From contig NZ_JAHQUY010000006.1 in the NCBI RefSeq assembly GCF_019052365.1, forward strand, positions 6,315 through 70,314: 64,000 bases of DNA. Reading direction: 5' to 3'. The notes under the pieces are model-generated. The model was not told the origin of the DNA, searched no databases, and saw nothing but the letters and a program-made list of their open reading frames with translations. The stretch is from Leyella stercorea. GTDB lineage: Bacteria > Bacteroidota > Bacteroidia > Bacteroidales > Bacteroidaceae. Each line of letters starts with the position of its first letter. Positions within the stretch are counted from its first letter, which is position 1. A program made the position numbers and the translations under genes. Below are positions 27,531 through 36,546 of this stretch, one piece after another.

Positions 27531-28438
27531 TGAGGAACGACCTTCAACTCCTCGAACTGCTCCTAAAAGACCAATCGCTCAGTTCGCCCGAGAGCAACTC
27601 ATACATCTCTTGGGCAACTGACGATTACAGCGTTACTGACGCAGACAAAACGGGCGATAACAGCCCGTTTTCGTTTAATGCGCAGATAACACCGGAGCTG
27701 GTCAGCCACCATCAAGACCTTATACAGCCTCGCATAAAAAAACATCCATCCATGCAGACATCACGCTCGAAAAACCGTGCAGAGGTCTTCACACCAGCGT
27801 GGATATGCAATGCGCAAAACAACCTTGTCGATGAGCAATGGTTCGGCAAGAGAGATGTGTTCAATTCTGAACATATCGACGAGAACGGCGAACACGCATG
27901 GGTGACATCTCAACAGCCTGTCGTCTTTCCGAAGAACCGCACATGGATGTCATACGTGCGAGCAAGACGCATGGAGATAACCTGCGGAGAAGGACCTTAT
28001 CTGGTTTCGCGCTACGACACAACAACGGGAAGACTGATTCCTATTGGTGAACGCATTGGCATGCTCGACCGCAAGTTCCGTATCATCAACGAGAACACTC
28101 CGTCAGAGCCAACAAAGGCAAATAAGCGCCAATGGATTCGCAAAGCCTACCAAGCACTTCAGTCGGTATACGGCTTCGACAGTCAGGGCGACAACGTCTT
28201 TCTGACGCGCGAGTCTGTATTTCTTTCGTTCTGCGAATACTACACAGAGCGTTGGCACCGACAGCCCCACCGCGACGCCGTCTTGAAGGCTGCAGAAATC
28301 ATTTCATGGAATATATGGCAGATGGACGGACTGAACTTCAACGTTCCCAACTCCGACCGCGACGCCGTCATCATGGAATGGCATAACGCCGAACCGCTCG
28401 ACGGCAAGAGAATTGCTTACAAAGACATAGTGAAATAG
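27530..28438 (+). CDS. Methyltransferase-like subunit of a restriction-modification-type locus
   Basis: A 302-residue protein. Residues about 82-97 (KNRAEVFTPAWICNAQ) look like the N-terminal motif X of N6-adenine DNA methyltransferases, and EITCGEGPYLVSRYD near 149-163 looks like motif I, the SAM loop. No NPPY catalytic motif follows, and the rest (YGFDSQGDNVFLTRESV and a helical end) has no obvious active site. Comparable proteins are named restriction endonuclease subunit M, to my knowledge without biochemical proof. The ATG overlaps the xpt stop. A terminator-like hairpin lies within codons 40-48. The next gene, a helicase-methyltransferase, begins 40 bases later. Confidence 0.65.
   Translation: MRNDLQLLELLLKDQSLSSPESNSYISWATDDYSVTDADKTGDNSPFSFNAQITPELVSHHQDLIQPRIKKHPSMQTSRSKNRAEVFTPAWICNAQNNLVDEQWFGKRDVFNSEHIDENGEHAWVTSQQPVVFPKNRTWMSYVRARRMEITCGEGPYLVSRYDTTTGRLIPIGERIGMLDRKFRIINENTPSEPTKANKRQWIRKAYQALQSVYGFDSQGDNVFLTRESVFLSFCEYYTERWHRQPHRDAVLKAAEIISWNIWQMDGLNFNVPNSDRDAVIMEWHNAEPLDGKRIAYKDIVK
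27647..27674 (+). terminator. Terminator-like hairpin inside the methyltransferase-like gene
   Basis: AAAACGGGC (27647-27655) and GCCCGTTTT (27663-27671) form a perfect 9-base stem with a 7-base loop, followed by CGTTT. The form is that of an intrinsic terminator, but it lies about 120 bases inside an open gene. Confidence 0.5.
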
Positions 28439-28478
28439 ATATACGACTGAACAGTCGCAACTAAAATACTCAACAAGA

Positions 28479-31400
28479 ATGATATCAACAGAAAGCATAG
28501 TATTCCGAGCAGAACAAGAAGAAGCTATAGACTTCACGGTGACGGCTCTGAAACGCTCACGCAAGGTGCTCTGGAATGCAAAGATGCGCTTCGGTAAGAC
28601 GCTCTGCGCTATCGAAGTGGCACATCGTCTTGGATACAGACGCACACTCGTACTCACTCATCGCCCTGCTGTGCGACAGGAGTGGTTCGACTCTATAGAG
28701 AAACTGCAACTTGAAGGATGGACATACGGCAGCCGTACAACGTCTGCCATGTCTGAGGACGAGCGAAAGCGTCGTGGCGCGTCGTTTGCCGAACTTGAGG
28801 ATGCTGCAAAAGACAAAGACACCCACTACGTCTATTTCGCATCTATGCAGGATTTGCGCTCTTCTAAACGCGTGAACCAGCAGAAGGGCATTGTGAAGAA
28901 CGACGACGTGTTCTCGGCAAAGTGGGATTTCCTTATCGTCGACGAGGCACATGAGGGCATCACCACACGCCTCGGCAACGATGTTATAGCCGAACTGCAG
29001 AAGCGTCGCAGCATGCGCACGCTCTATCTCTCGGGCACACCATATAGTATACGCCAGAACTTCGACACCGCAGACGTATACAACTGGGACTATTGCATGG
29101 AGCAACGTGCAAAGGAGCAGTGGGACAGCTCTGCTGCCGGCACGCCTAACCCGTACGCTAACATGGCGCGAATGAACATCTTAACTTACAATCTGCGCAA
29201 CACATTCGCTCCTTATTTCCTTACAGACAACGAGGGCTTCAACTTCGCAGAATTCTTCCGTGTTGACGAGGCTCAGATGTGCTTCGTGCATGAAGCCGAC
29301 GTAAGAAAGTTCGTCAGCCTTCTCGCTACAGCTCCTCAGTATCCGTTCGCTAACGAGGCGCTGAGCCAGTCGCTCTGCCACACATTATGGTATATGCCGG
29401 GTGTGAATGCAGCGCGTTGTCTTGCGCAGATACTCACAGAGCAGACTGCCGAGAATCCGTTCCGCGGCTATAAGGTTATTAATGTAGCAGGCGACGGAGT
29501 ATCTTCGCAGACTTCCCCGCTTGAGGAAGTGAAGACGGCTATCAGCAGCAACGAACGCACCATCACTCTCTCTTGCGGACGTCTCACAACGGGTGTTTCC
29601 ATACCCGAATGGACAGCCGTGTTTATGCTCGCAGGTTCAGCCGAAACGGGTTGCGCCCACTACTTCCAGACCATTTTCCGTTGCCAGAGTCCGTATCGTG
29701 AGGGCATGAAAGCCGAATGCTACACCTTCGACTTCTCGCCTGTTAGAACACTCACAGCCATCGACCAGTATATCAGCAACAACATTGCTACGACCGATCA
29801 CGAAGCACGCGTGCAGAAGCTCACCGAGTTCCTTCACTACTGCCCCACCATCATCGTAGACGGAGGCAAGCGCAACCAGATTGATACAGAAACGTTCATT
29901 CGCTATATCAACACCTCATACTCTACAAGCCTCATCCGCAATGGCTTCCACGGCGACTGTCTGTATACCGATTTGAACAATCTCGGCAAGAACGACATAC
30001 GCCTTCTCGAAGAAGTGGCAGAGGCAATGGCTAATGCGGTGCTCGAGGAGCGCCGACAGAGAAGCAACGACATTCAGGCAGCAAAGAAGCCGGCGAAGAA
30101 GGCTAAGATCAAGGCTGCTGAAAACGCAGAAAAGCAGAACGAGGCGACAGCCACTCAGTCGAGAGAGGCTGCAGCTATGGCACGCCTCACCCCACGCCAG
30201 CGAGCAATAGCCATATTGAGCCAGATATCCACCCGCTTCCCTATCATGATTTACGGCACGGTGGACAACATCGAGGGTCTGACCATCGACTCATTTCTGC
30301 GTAACATCGACGCCGAATCGTGGCGCCATTTCATGCCGCGCGGCATCACCATGCAGCTCTTCAAGCGCCTTAAGCACCTCTACCGCGAAGACATCTTCGT
30401 GGCCACAGCCAAGGCTATCGTTGCACGCCTGCGCCATGCCGACACACTTGCGCCGGACGAGCGTGTGGCTGAGATTGCAAACATCCTCTCCGACTTCTCT
30501 TACCCCGACCGCGAGACCATTCTCACTCCGTGGAACGTCGTCAACCGTCATCTCTCCGACACGCTCGGCGGCTACTGCTTCTTCGACGACAAGTTTGAGA
30601 AGCCGCTCGCGCAGACACGCTTCGTATACAACGAGGGCGTAACAAACCGCACGCTGATGAATCCGAACGCACAAATCCTCGACATCTGCTCGAAGACGGG
30701 CCTCTACTCGCTCTACGTTGCCTACTCTTTATATAAGGTGCGTAGCAGCCAGTCGCAGGGTCTATTCGACATGCTGTCAGACCAGGAGTCATGCTCCATG
30801 TGGAAAGAGGTTGTTGAGCATAACGTGTTTGCTGTCTGCAAGACTGCCATGGCGGCATGTATCACACGCCGCACACTCGTAGGCTTCGACAACGACGTGA
30901 AGCCCAACATCATCACCATACCCGACCTCAACAGTCAGGTGATTGTGTACAAGACGAAACTTGCCAACACCCTCTGCGACCCACGTAACTATCCAAATAC
31001 AAGCACAAACCAGAAAATGAAATTCGACGCAATCATAGGCAATCCGCCCTATCAGATGAATATCGGCGAGAAGAAAGACAACTACGGCATACCGCTCTAC
31101 AACCAGTTTGTGGACATTGCCCGCCAGATACGCCCGCAATTCATCACGATGATAACGCCTTCAAGATGGTTTACCGGCGGACGCGGACTAGACCAATTCC
31201 GCCAGTCGATGCTTGGCGACACGCACATTCGTGCCATCTTCGACTATGTAGATTCTAAGGATTGCTTCCCTACTGTCGATATCTCTGGCGGTGTGAGCTA
31301 CTTCCTGTGGGACGCTAAGCACAAGACCAACTGCCAGTTTACGAACCACTTCGGCGGCAACTCAAACACGCTGCCTCGCAAGCTCGACGAGTTCAATATC

Positions 31401-32024
31401 TTCGTGCGCAACAATGGTGCGCTTTCGCTCATCCACAAAGTGAAGGCCATGTCGAAGACCATGCTCAACGCGCAGATAAGTCCGCAGACTCCGTTCGGCT
31501 TCGTGTCTACATACCGCGGCACAGCGCAACCAGAAACTGACCCAACAGCCGTAATGCTGAAGTCGTCGGGCGATGCGTCGTACGTGCTGCGCGAGGACAT
31601 CAAGAAAAATCAGCAATGGGTTGACCTACACAAGGTGATCTTCTCGAAGGCTACCTGCGAGCATGCCGGCACACCCGACCGTAACGGACAGTATCGTGTG
31701 CTCTCGGCTCTCGCCATCCTGCAACCACAATGTGTCTGCACGCAGAGCTATCTTGTAGCCGGCGCTTACGCCACAGCCGAAGAGGCTGAAAACCTGCTCA
31801 CATATCTGAAGACAAAGTTTGTGCGCTACCTCATCCTGCAGACTATCACTTCGCAGGACCTCTCGCCGGAGAAGTTCATGTTTGTGCCGCTGCAGGACTT
31901 CACGAGCAAGTCGGATATAAACTGGAGTGCTGCTGTTGAAGAGATAGACAAGCAGCTTTACGAGAAATATAGTGTTGACGAGGCGGAAAGAAGCCTTATC
32001 GAAAACACTATTAAGGAGATGTAA
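28479..32024 (+). CDS. SF2 helicase fused to Eco57I-type N6-adenine methyltransferase
   Basis: An 1181-residue protein. The helicase starts at once: Q-like FRAEQEEAIDF, motif I MRFGKT (residues 36-41), DEAH near 154-157, motif III SGTPYS near 185, motif V GRLTTGVSIPEW and motif VI QTIFRCQSP near 400. A lysine/alanine-rich linker lies near 530-560. The C-terminal half is a methyltransferase with a divergent motif I (LDICSKTGLYSL near 734), motif IV NPPYQM near 854, and a target-recognition region starting TPSRWFTGGRGLDQF. It resembles single-chain type ISP/IIG enzymes but lacks the N-terminal nuclease domain, and I see no PD-ExK motif. Either the nuclease acts in trans or the system works without cutting. 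Confidence 0.85.
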   Translation: MISTESIVFRAEQEEAIDFTVTALKRSRKVLWNAKMRFGKTLCAIEVAHRLGYRRTLVLTHRPAVRQEWFDSIEKLQLEGWTYGSRTTSAMSEDERKRRGASFAELEDAAKDKDTHYVYFASMQDLRSSKRVNQQKGIVKNDDVFSAKWDFLIVDEAHEGITTRLGNDVIAELQKRRSMRTLYLSGTPYSIRQNFDTADVYNWDYCMEQRAKEQWDSSAAGTPNPYANMARMNILTYNLRNTFAPYFLTDNEGFNFAEFFRVDEAQMCFVHEADVRKFVSLLATAPQYPFANEALSQSLCHTLWYMPGVNAARCLAQILTEQTAENPFRGYKVINVAGDGVSSQTSPLEEVKTAISSNERTITLSCGRLTTGVSIPEWTAVFMLAGSAETGCAHYFQTIFRCQSPYREGMKAECYTFDFSPVRTLTAIDQYISNNIATTDHEARVQKLTEFLHYCPTIIVDGGKRNQIDTETFIRYINTSYSTSLIRNGFHGDCLYTDLNNLGKNDIRLLEEVAEAMANAVLEERRQRSNDIQAAKKPAKKAKIKAAENAEKQNEATATQSREAAAMARLTPRQRAIAILSQISTRFPIMIYGTVDNIEGLTIDSFLRNIDAESWRHFMPRGITMQLFKRLKHLYREDIFVATAKAIVARLRHADTLAPDERVAEIANILSDFSYPDRETILTPWNVVNRHLSDTLGGYCFFDDKFEKPLAQTRFVYNEGVTNRTLMNPNAQILDICSKTGLYSLYVAYSLYKVRSSQSQGLFDMLSDQESCSMWKEVVEHNVFAVCKTAMAACITRRTLVGFDNDVKPNIITIPDLNSQVIVYKTKLANTLCDPRNYPNTSTNQKMKFDAIIGNPPYQMNIGEKKDNYGIPLYNQFVDIARQIRPQFITMITPSRWFTGGRGLDQFRQSMLGDTHIRAIFDYVDSKDCFPTVDISGGVSYFLWDAKHKTNCQFTNHFGGNSNTLPRKLDEFNIFVRNNGALSLIHKVKAMSKTMLNAQISPQTPFGFVSTYRGTAQPETDPTAVMLKSSGDASYVLREDIKKNQQWVDLHKVIFSKATCEHAGTPDRNGQYRVLSALAILQPQCVCTQSYLVAGAYATAEEAENLLTYLKTKFVRYLILQTITSQDLSPEKFMFVPLQDFTSKSDINWSAAVEEIDKQLYEKYSVDEAERSLIENTIKEM

Positions 32025-32033
32025 AGTTATCGG

Positions 32034-32125
32034 ATACCGAACGCCGCCCGATCGGACTGCGAACGCAACCCAATCGGGCGGCGGACGCAATCCGATCGGG
32101 CGGCGTTCGGTGTACGATGACTTTT
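32034..32125 (-). repeat. 22-base tandem repeat element, copy 2
   Basis: Read on the minus strand: flank AAAAGTCATCGT (32125-32114), 3 bases, then three 22-base units (32110-32089, 32088-32067, 32066-32045) ending close to ATCGGATT, and a partial unit. The flank is identical to that of the copy at 2103-2191 and the spacing is the same. Confidence 0.85.
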
Positions 32126-32128
32126 CTT

Positions 32129-32164
32129 AAGCTAAGCAATAACAATCGGTGGGCTTAGCTTTTA
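32129..32164. terminator. Terminator between helicase-methyltransferase and response regulator
   Basis: AAGCTAAGC (32129-32137) pairs with GCTTAGCTT (32153-32161), followed by TTT on the plus strand. It lies between convergent genes and overlaps the last codon region of the response regulator. Confidence 0.6.
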
Positions 32165-32887
32165 TGCTTCGTCAGAATAAAGATTGTTCACATCAAGAAT
32201 GTTAAGTTCAAAAGCCTTAACAACAAGACGTGTTGCGTTTACTCCCATACCGCCATTGCCGTTAGGGAACAAGCGCTGCACCAGTTCGTTTTGTCTTTTC
32301 TCCAGACTCTTCACGCCGAACGGCATTGTGCGCAACTGCGAAATCTGGTCTTTCGTGTAACCTAAAGCCAAATGGCGCAGGAAACGCTCGTCGTATTCGT
32401 CAATCTCATAGCGTATCAGAACCTCCTGATGATCCATCTGCTGCTGTATTGTGTCGCAAAACTTGTCCACTATCTTCTTGAGTATGGGCTGGTTGAACAC
32501 ATATTTCTTGCCGTTCATCACGCTCAAAACATCGTCGCGGGTGAGCAGCTCGCCACTCTTAAGGATGATGCCGTCGCAATGGGCGTGCAGAGCGTCCACC
32601 CACAACTGCTCGTTGAGTATCTCGCCGGTGAAGATGAGCACCTTCACGTCCTTGTGTTCCGCCTTCAGTTTCTTGCAGATTTCGACGCCGATGGTTGTGC
32701 TGCCGCCCAGTCCGAGGTCGAGCAGCACGAGGTCGGGCTTGCTTGAAGCGAAAACTTCCCAAAACGAATCCTCAGAGTTAGCCGTAGCTATAATCTCAGC
32801 CTCCGGCACCTCGCTATGCAGAAGACCTTCCGTGCCCTTCAGTTCGAGCAGCACGTCCTCCACTATTATAACTTTAAACTTTTCCAT
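32162..32887 (-). CDS. Response regulator with C-terminal HTH-like domain
   Basis: A 241-residue response regulator. The receiver domain shows the acidic pair E10-D11, the phospho-acceptor D57 in LVLLDLGLG, a threonine in LIFTGE and the lysine in IILKSGE. The C-terminal part contains LALGYTKDQISQLRTMPFGVKSLEKRQNELVQRLF, which resembles a LuxR-type helix-turn-helix region. The frame continues upstream to 32956, but the ATG at 32887 gives the normal start. Its first 22 bases overlap the end of the sensor kinase, so the two form a two-component pair. Confidence 0.88.
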   Translation of the reverse strand: MEKFKVIIVEDVLLELKGTEGLLHSEVPEAEIIATANSEDSFWEVFASSKPDLVLLDLGLGGSTTIGVEICKKLKAEHKDVKVLIFTGEILNEQLWVDALHAHCDGIILKSGELLTRDDVLSVMNGKKYVFNQPILKKIVDKFCDTIQQQMDHQEVLIRYEIDEYDERFLRHLALGYTKDQISQLRTMPFGVKSLEKRQNELVQRLFPNGNGGMGVNATRLVVKAFELNILDVNNLYSDEA

Positions 32888-35800
32888 ATATCTTGCTTTA
32901 TATAAATTACTATTATTGATGTTCCTTCTTTTGTGCGCTTTGTCTCCACGCCGCAACCGCGTGCACGGTAATACTCGCCCATGTCGCGCATAATCTGGCA
33001 GAGCACGAGGTAGTCGTACGTAGACTGCGGATTGCTCTCCGTCGGATATTGCGTGTCGAGATTGAAGATCAGCTTTATGTATCCGTTAGCGGCGTCCGTC
33101 TCTGAACGCTTCGGCGGCTTGCCTCCGTTAGCCCGTTTCAGCAATACGAGCACGTAACGCATCGCTACACTCGGCTCAAACGAAGACATCGCCTGCGCCA
33201 CCTGAACGGTCTGGCTGAGCAGCGTTGTATACATAGTCTCGTAGTAGGACGCTATCTCATCGAGCGTAGCCAGCATTTCCTTTTCAGACATCTGAGCGTT
33301 GCCGCTACGAGCCTGCAATATCTGCTTCAGACGCGAGGGATAGAACATCGTCTCGTGCTTCAGCGTAGAAAGTCGGTTGTCCAGAATATTATTGATGACG
33401 TAAAGGCGGTCGCGGTTGACGGTGATGCGTTTGGTGTCCTCCTCAAGCACTACCAGTTGCTGCTCCATCGAAGCCGTCTTGTTCACATCCTCTGCAAGCA
33501 CACCGCAGATACGCTCCACGATGTCTGATATGAGCGTGGTGTTCTTGCCCATCACCGCTATCTGTTTCGGAATCTTTATATCGTTCTTCCACAACGCTCT
33601 TATCTGCCTCATCTTCACATGCGACGAGAGCGTGTCCGACTGCAACAGGTCGTTTATCTGCCCGATGCGTTCTATGCACGAGTTGTAGAAGCGCTTGTGG
33701 CGATAGTAGAGGAAGTAGTAGGCGGGGAAAACGGCAAGCAACAACAGTACAAGCAGCACGATAGCCACGTTGCGGTTGTTCTCTGCCCGCTGCATCTTCT
33801 GCACATAGGTGGCTATAGAACGGTCGGCACTACTCTCGCGGAATAGTTTCGTGAACACCTGATTGTTGTACGTGTACAAGTCAATATCGTGCACGGCAAG
33901 TGCTGCCACCGCCACCTCGTTGCGCAGGGCGAGAAGCATGCTGTAGTCCATGCCCACGCTGTCGCGGAACCACTTCAGTTCGATGGCGTCGTCAGCATCC
34001 GCACCTTTAAGCAGCATGCCGCGCTCGCCGTTGCCAATAAGCAGGCTGTCGGCGAACAAGCGGTTGAGCACTCGCACGCAACTGTCAGAGAGTTGAAGCG
34101 TGCGCTGATAGTTGCCCGCTACATTATAATAATATATACTGTCTACGAGCGAGTCGGCTTGGCGTGTACGTTCGCTTTCGTTTATCACTTTTCCCGTCGG
34201 CACTGGCTTGGTGCACGAGCTGAGCACGCCAAGGAACAAGGCGCAAAGCATGAGAGCCTTCTTCACACCCTTTGGCAGTCGGAAGAAGACGCGACTACCC
34301 TTGCCCACTTCGCTCTCGGCCTCTATAGAGCAGACGCTGAAGAACGAACTCATCTTCTTGTACTTCTCTATGATACCCTTGCAGTTGAGGAGTCCGAAGC
34401 CATGTCCGCCCTCCTTTGTCGTGTCGTTGGAGTCGGTGATATAGCGTGGCTTGAAGAGTGAAGCGAGCTGTGCCTCGTCCATTCCCTTGCCGCTGTCTTT
34501 CACAGACACCTCTACATAATCGTCGGTCTCGACGGCATAGACGTCAATGCTTCCGCCGTTCGGCGTGAAGCGGCGTGCGTTCTCGGCAATGGTGTTGAGC
34601 ATGAAGAGCGTCAGCACCTTGTCTGCTTTGACGACACTGTGGGTTGGAGAAATGTTGAGCCTGATGCCGTGGAGTTTGTATTCGATGTCGCTACTGCGGA
34701 GTGTGTCGAACAAGGCTTGCAGCTCGAAGCTCTCTATGCGCAGCACTATCTCGCCTTGCTTCAGTTTCACCCAATCGGTAAGCCGCTCATTGGTCTGCTC
34801 GATAGAAGACGCCAGCTGACCGATGTACTCGTAACGGAGGTTGCGCTGCTCGTCGGTCTCTTTGTCAGACGAAAGCATCTTCACCTCATGTAGCATACGA
34901 TTGATGAGCGGAGCTACCGAGGATGCCAGCGACACCTTTGCGCGTTGCTCTATGTTCTTCTCAAGATAATGCTCGTACTGGTTCTGAAGGATGGCTATCT
35001 GCTCGCGCATTTCCTCGTAGCGTTCCTCGGTCTGTTCGTAATAGTCGGAACGCGTTTTCTGCCAATCGTTGAGCGGCTGCAGCAGACTGTCTATCGGGAA
35101 GCTGGCAGCTTCCTTCTTGGTCTTATAGATGAAGAACGCCATTGCCACAATGAGCAAGATGATGGCTACAATAACGATAGCGATCATGATGTCCTGCTTG
35201 CGCAGCGACGAGTCGAGCTGCTCGGCACGTGCCTCAAGCATACGGTCCTGGCGTGTGTACTCCTGCATGTCGAGATAGATATTGCGGTTGTAGTCGCTCA
35301 GCTTCTTGTTGTCGAGTGCGGAATAGACAATAGACATCTGCTCGCGTATGGAGGCAACGAGGTCGGGAGCAGCGTTTATGGTGGTGTCGTTGGCAATGGC
35401 ATTATTAAGGCAGATAAGCGCCGACTTGTTGTCGCCCACCTTGAAGAAAGCCTCCGACAATGTGCGCCATGCGCCTGCAATCTGATAGACATCGCCATAC
35501 TTACGGAACAAATCTAAAGCTCGCTCCGCAAGGTTGCCGGCAAGCAACGTGTCGGGCATATAGTCGACATTGAGAAAGTTAATCTCGGGGCGATAGTTCT
35601 TCAAGAGAAACTCACGCTTGCTCTCGTCCTGCAGTTTCTCGCTCAATGCCTGCATCGAGTTAGCCTCCCAATAGGTATAACCGCATTGGCGCGCAAGCAT
35701 GTAGCAACGTATGAGGTAGTTGAACTCCGTGCGCAGTATCTTATCGTGCTGTCTGCCCAGCAATATTCCGCCAGAGCCAACATTATAATAGAACGTGAGC

Positions 35801-36396
35801 AACTGCGGCATATCGCTCATCAACAGCGCATCTTCCTCGATGCTCAGCACTGCCTCCGACGCTCCGCGCGGCTGTCCGATATAATACAAATAGGTGGAGA
35901 GCACAATCCAATACTCCGAACGGGCGTAGACAAAACGCTTGCGGTCGGCAGCCGACAGACTGGCGTACTCCTTCTCAATCTGCTCCATGTGCTGCAGGGC
36001 GTAATGACGCTCGTGATAGAAGTTCTTGTTCTGCGACTTGCGCTGGCAAAGACGCATCAGCTGCACACGACTAATCATCAGTTCTATTTCGTCGTCGGCA
36101 TTTTCTACGACCTCGTCGAGTATTCGCTCGGCTTCTGCGTATTGCATCTTTGCGATGTAGTAGAAAGCCATGTCGTTCATGGCGTGAGCCCATTCCTTTG
36201 ATTCAAAAGACGCCAACGACAAAGCCTTCCCTGCATATACCTTTGTCGAATCCAAGCTCTTATAATGCGCTTCGTATGATTTCTCGTTCAAAGCTACTAC
36301 CTTTCCATCATTGGAGGCTGAACACGACGCTATAAGCATGACCAAACAAACGAGCCATGCTACAACGGCAATATATCGGGATTTGAATATTTTCAT
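32866..36396 (-). CDS. Large TPR sensor histidine kinase with a second lipoprotein-like half
   Basis: An 1176-residue protein of the DUF5112/DUF5113 type. Residues 1-25 form a lipoprotein-like signal (LIASC). A TPR-rich periplasmic part reaches to a transmembrane helix near 402-424, then a coiled coil, an H-box-like NRMLHEVKML, and a HATPase domain with NTIAENARRF near 600, DSGKGM and GHGFGL near 665. After the kinase, near residue 720-728, a new hydrophobic stretch with a lipobox (LGVLSSC) appears, followed by another extracytoplasmic region, a transmembrane helix near 850 and a cytoplasmic C-terminal domain. The start ATG at 36396 is chosen over the frame start at 36447. It overlaps the response regulator gene. 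Confidence 0.85.
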   Translation of the reverse strand: MKIFKSRYIAVVAWLVCLVMLIASCSASNDGKVVALNEKSYEAHYKSLDSTKVYAGKALSLASFESKEWAHAMNDMAFYYIAKMQYAEAERILDEVVENADDEIELMISRVQLMRLCQRKSQNKNFYHERHYALQHMEQIEKEYASLSAADRKRFVYARSEYWIVLSTYLYYIGQPRGASEAVLSIEEDALLMSDMPQLLTFYYNVGSGGILLGRQHDKILRTEFNYLIRCYMLARQCGYTYWEANSMQALSEKLQDESKREFLLKNYRPEINFLNVDYMPDTLLAGNLAERALDLFRKYGDVYQIAGAWRTLSEAFFKVGDNKSALICLNNAIANDTTINAAPDLVASIREQMSIVYSALDNKKLSDYNRNIYLDMQEYTRQDRMLEARAEQLDSSLRKQDIMIAIVIVAIILLIVAMAFFIYKTKKEAASFPIDSLLQPLNDWQKTRSDYYEQTEERYEEMREQIAILQNQYEHYLEKNIEQRAKVSLASSVAPLINRMLHEVKMLSSDKETDEQRNLRYEYIGQLASSIEQTNERLTDWVKLKQGEIVLRIESFELQALFDTLRSSDIEYKLHGIRLNISPTHSVVKADKVLTLFMLNTIAENARRFTPNGGSIDVYAVETDDYVEVSVKDSGKGMDEAQLASLFKPRYITDSNDTTKEGGHGFGLLNCKGIIEKYKKMSSFFSVCSIEAESEVGKGSRVFFRLPKGVKKALMLCALFLGVLSSCTKPVPTGKVINESERTRQADSLVDSIYYYNVAGNYQRTLQLSDSCVRVLNRLFADSLLIGNGERGMLLKGADADDAIELKWFRDSVGMDYSMLLALRNEVAVAALAVHDIDLYTYNNQVFTKLFRESSADRSIATYVQKMQRAENNRNVAIVLLVLLLLAVFPAYYFLYYRHKRFYNSCIERIGQINDLLQSDTLSSHVKMRQIRALWKNDIKIPKQIAVMGKNTTLISDIVERICGVLAEDVNKTASMEQQLVVLEEDTKRITVNRDRLYVINNILDNRLSTLKHETMFYPSRLKQILQARSGNAQMSEKEMLATLDEIASYYETMYTTLLSQTVQVAQAMSSFEPSVAMRYVLVLLKRANGGKPPKRSETDAANGYIKLIFNLDTQYPTESNPQSTYDYLVLCQIMRDMGEYYRARGCGVETKRTKEGTSIIVIYIKQDIWKSLKL

Positions 36397-36414
36397 AGGC
36401 CAAATATTTAAATA

Positions 36415-36422
36415 CAAAAGTA
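36415..36422 (-). promoter_or_regulatory. Candidate -7 box of the sensor kinase
   Basis: TACTTTTG on the minus strand fits TAnnTTTG and lies 19 bases before the start codon at 36396. No clear -33 element is seen. Confidence 0.45.
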
Positions 36423-36441
36423 TACAAAAAACTCCATTTAC

Positions 36442-36472
36442 TTGCACACTCCGAAATAAAACTTTAACTTTG
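36442..36472 (+). promoter_or_regulatory. Promoter of the M18 aminopeptidase operon
   Basis: TTG (36442-36444), 20 bases, TAACTTTG (36465-36472). It is divergent from the sensor kinase promoter and 75 bases before the aminopeptidase start. Confidence 0.6.
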
Positions 36473-36546
36473 AAACGCTATATTATGTAGCTACCAAATT
36501 ACGCCCTACAGTATTCAACATTATTCACGTAATAAAACAAACGACA

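Noticed and set aside
27530..32024. Complete type I or type III restriction system
   Set aside because: No separate specificity subunit and no recognisable nuclease; the domain order fits neither class.
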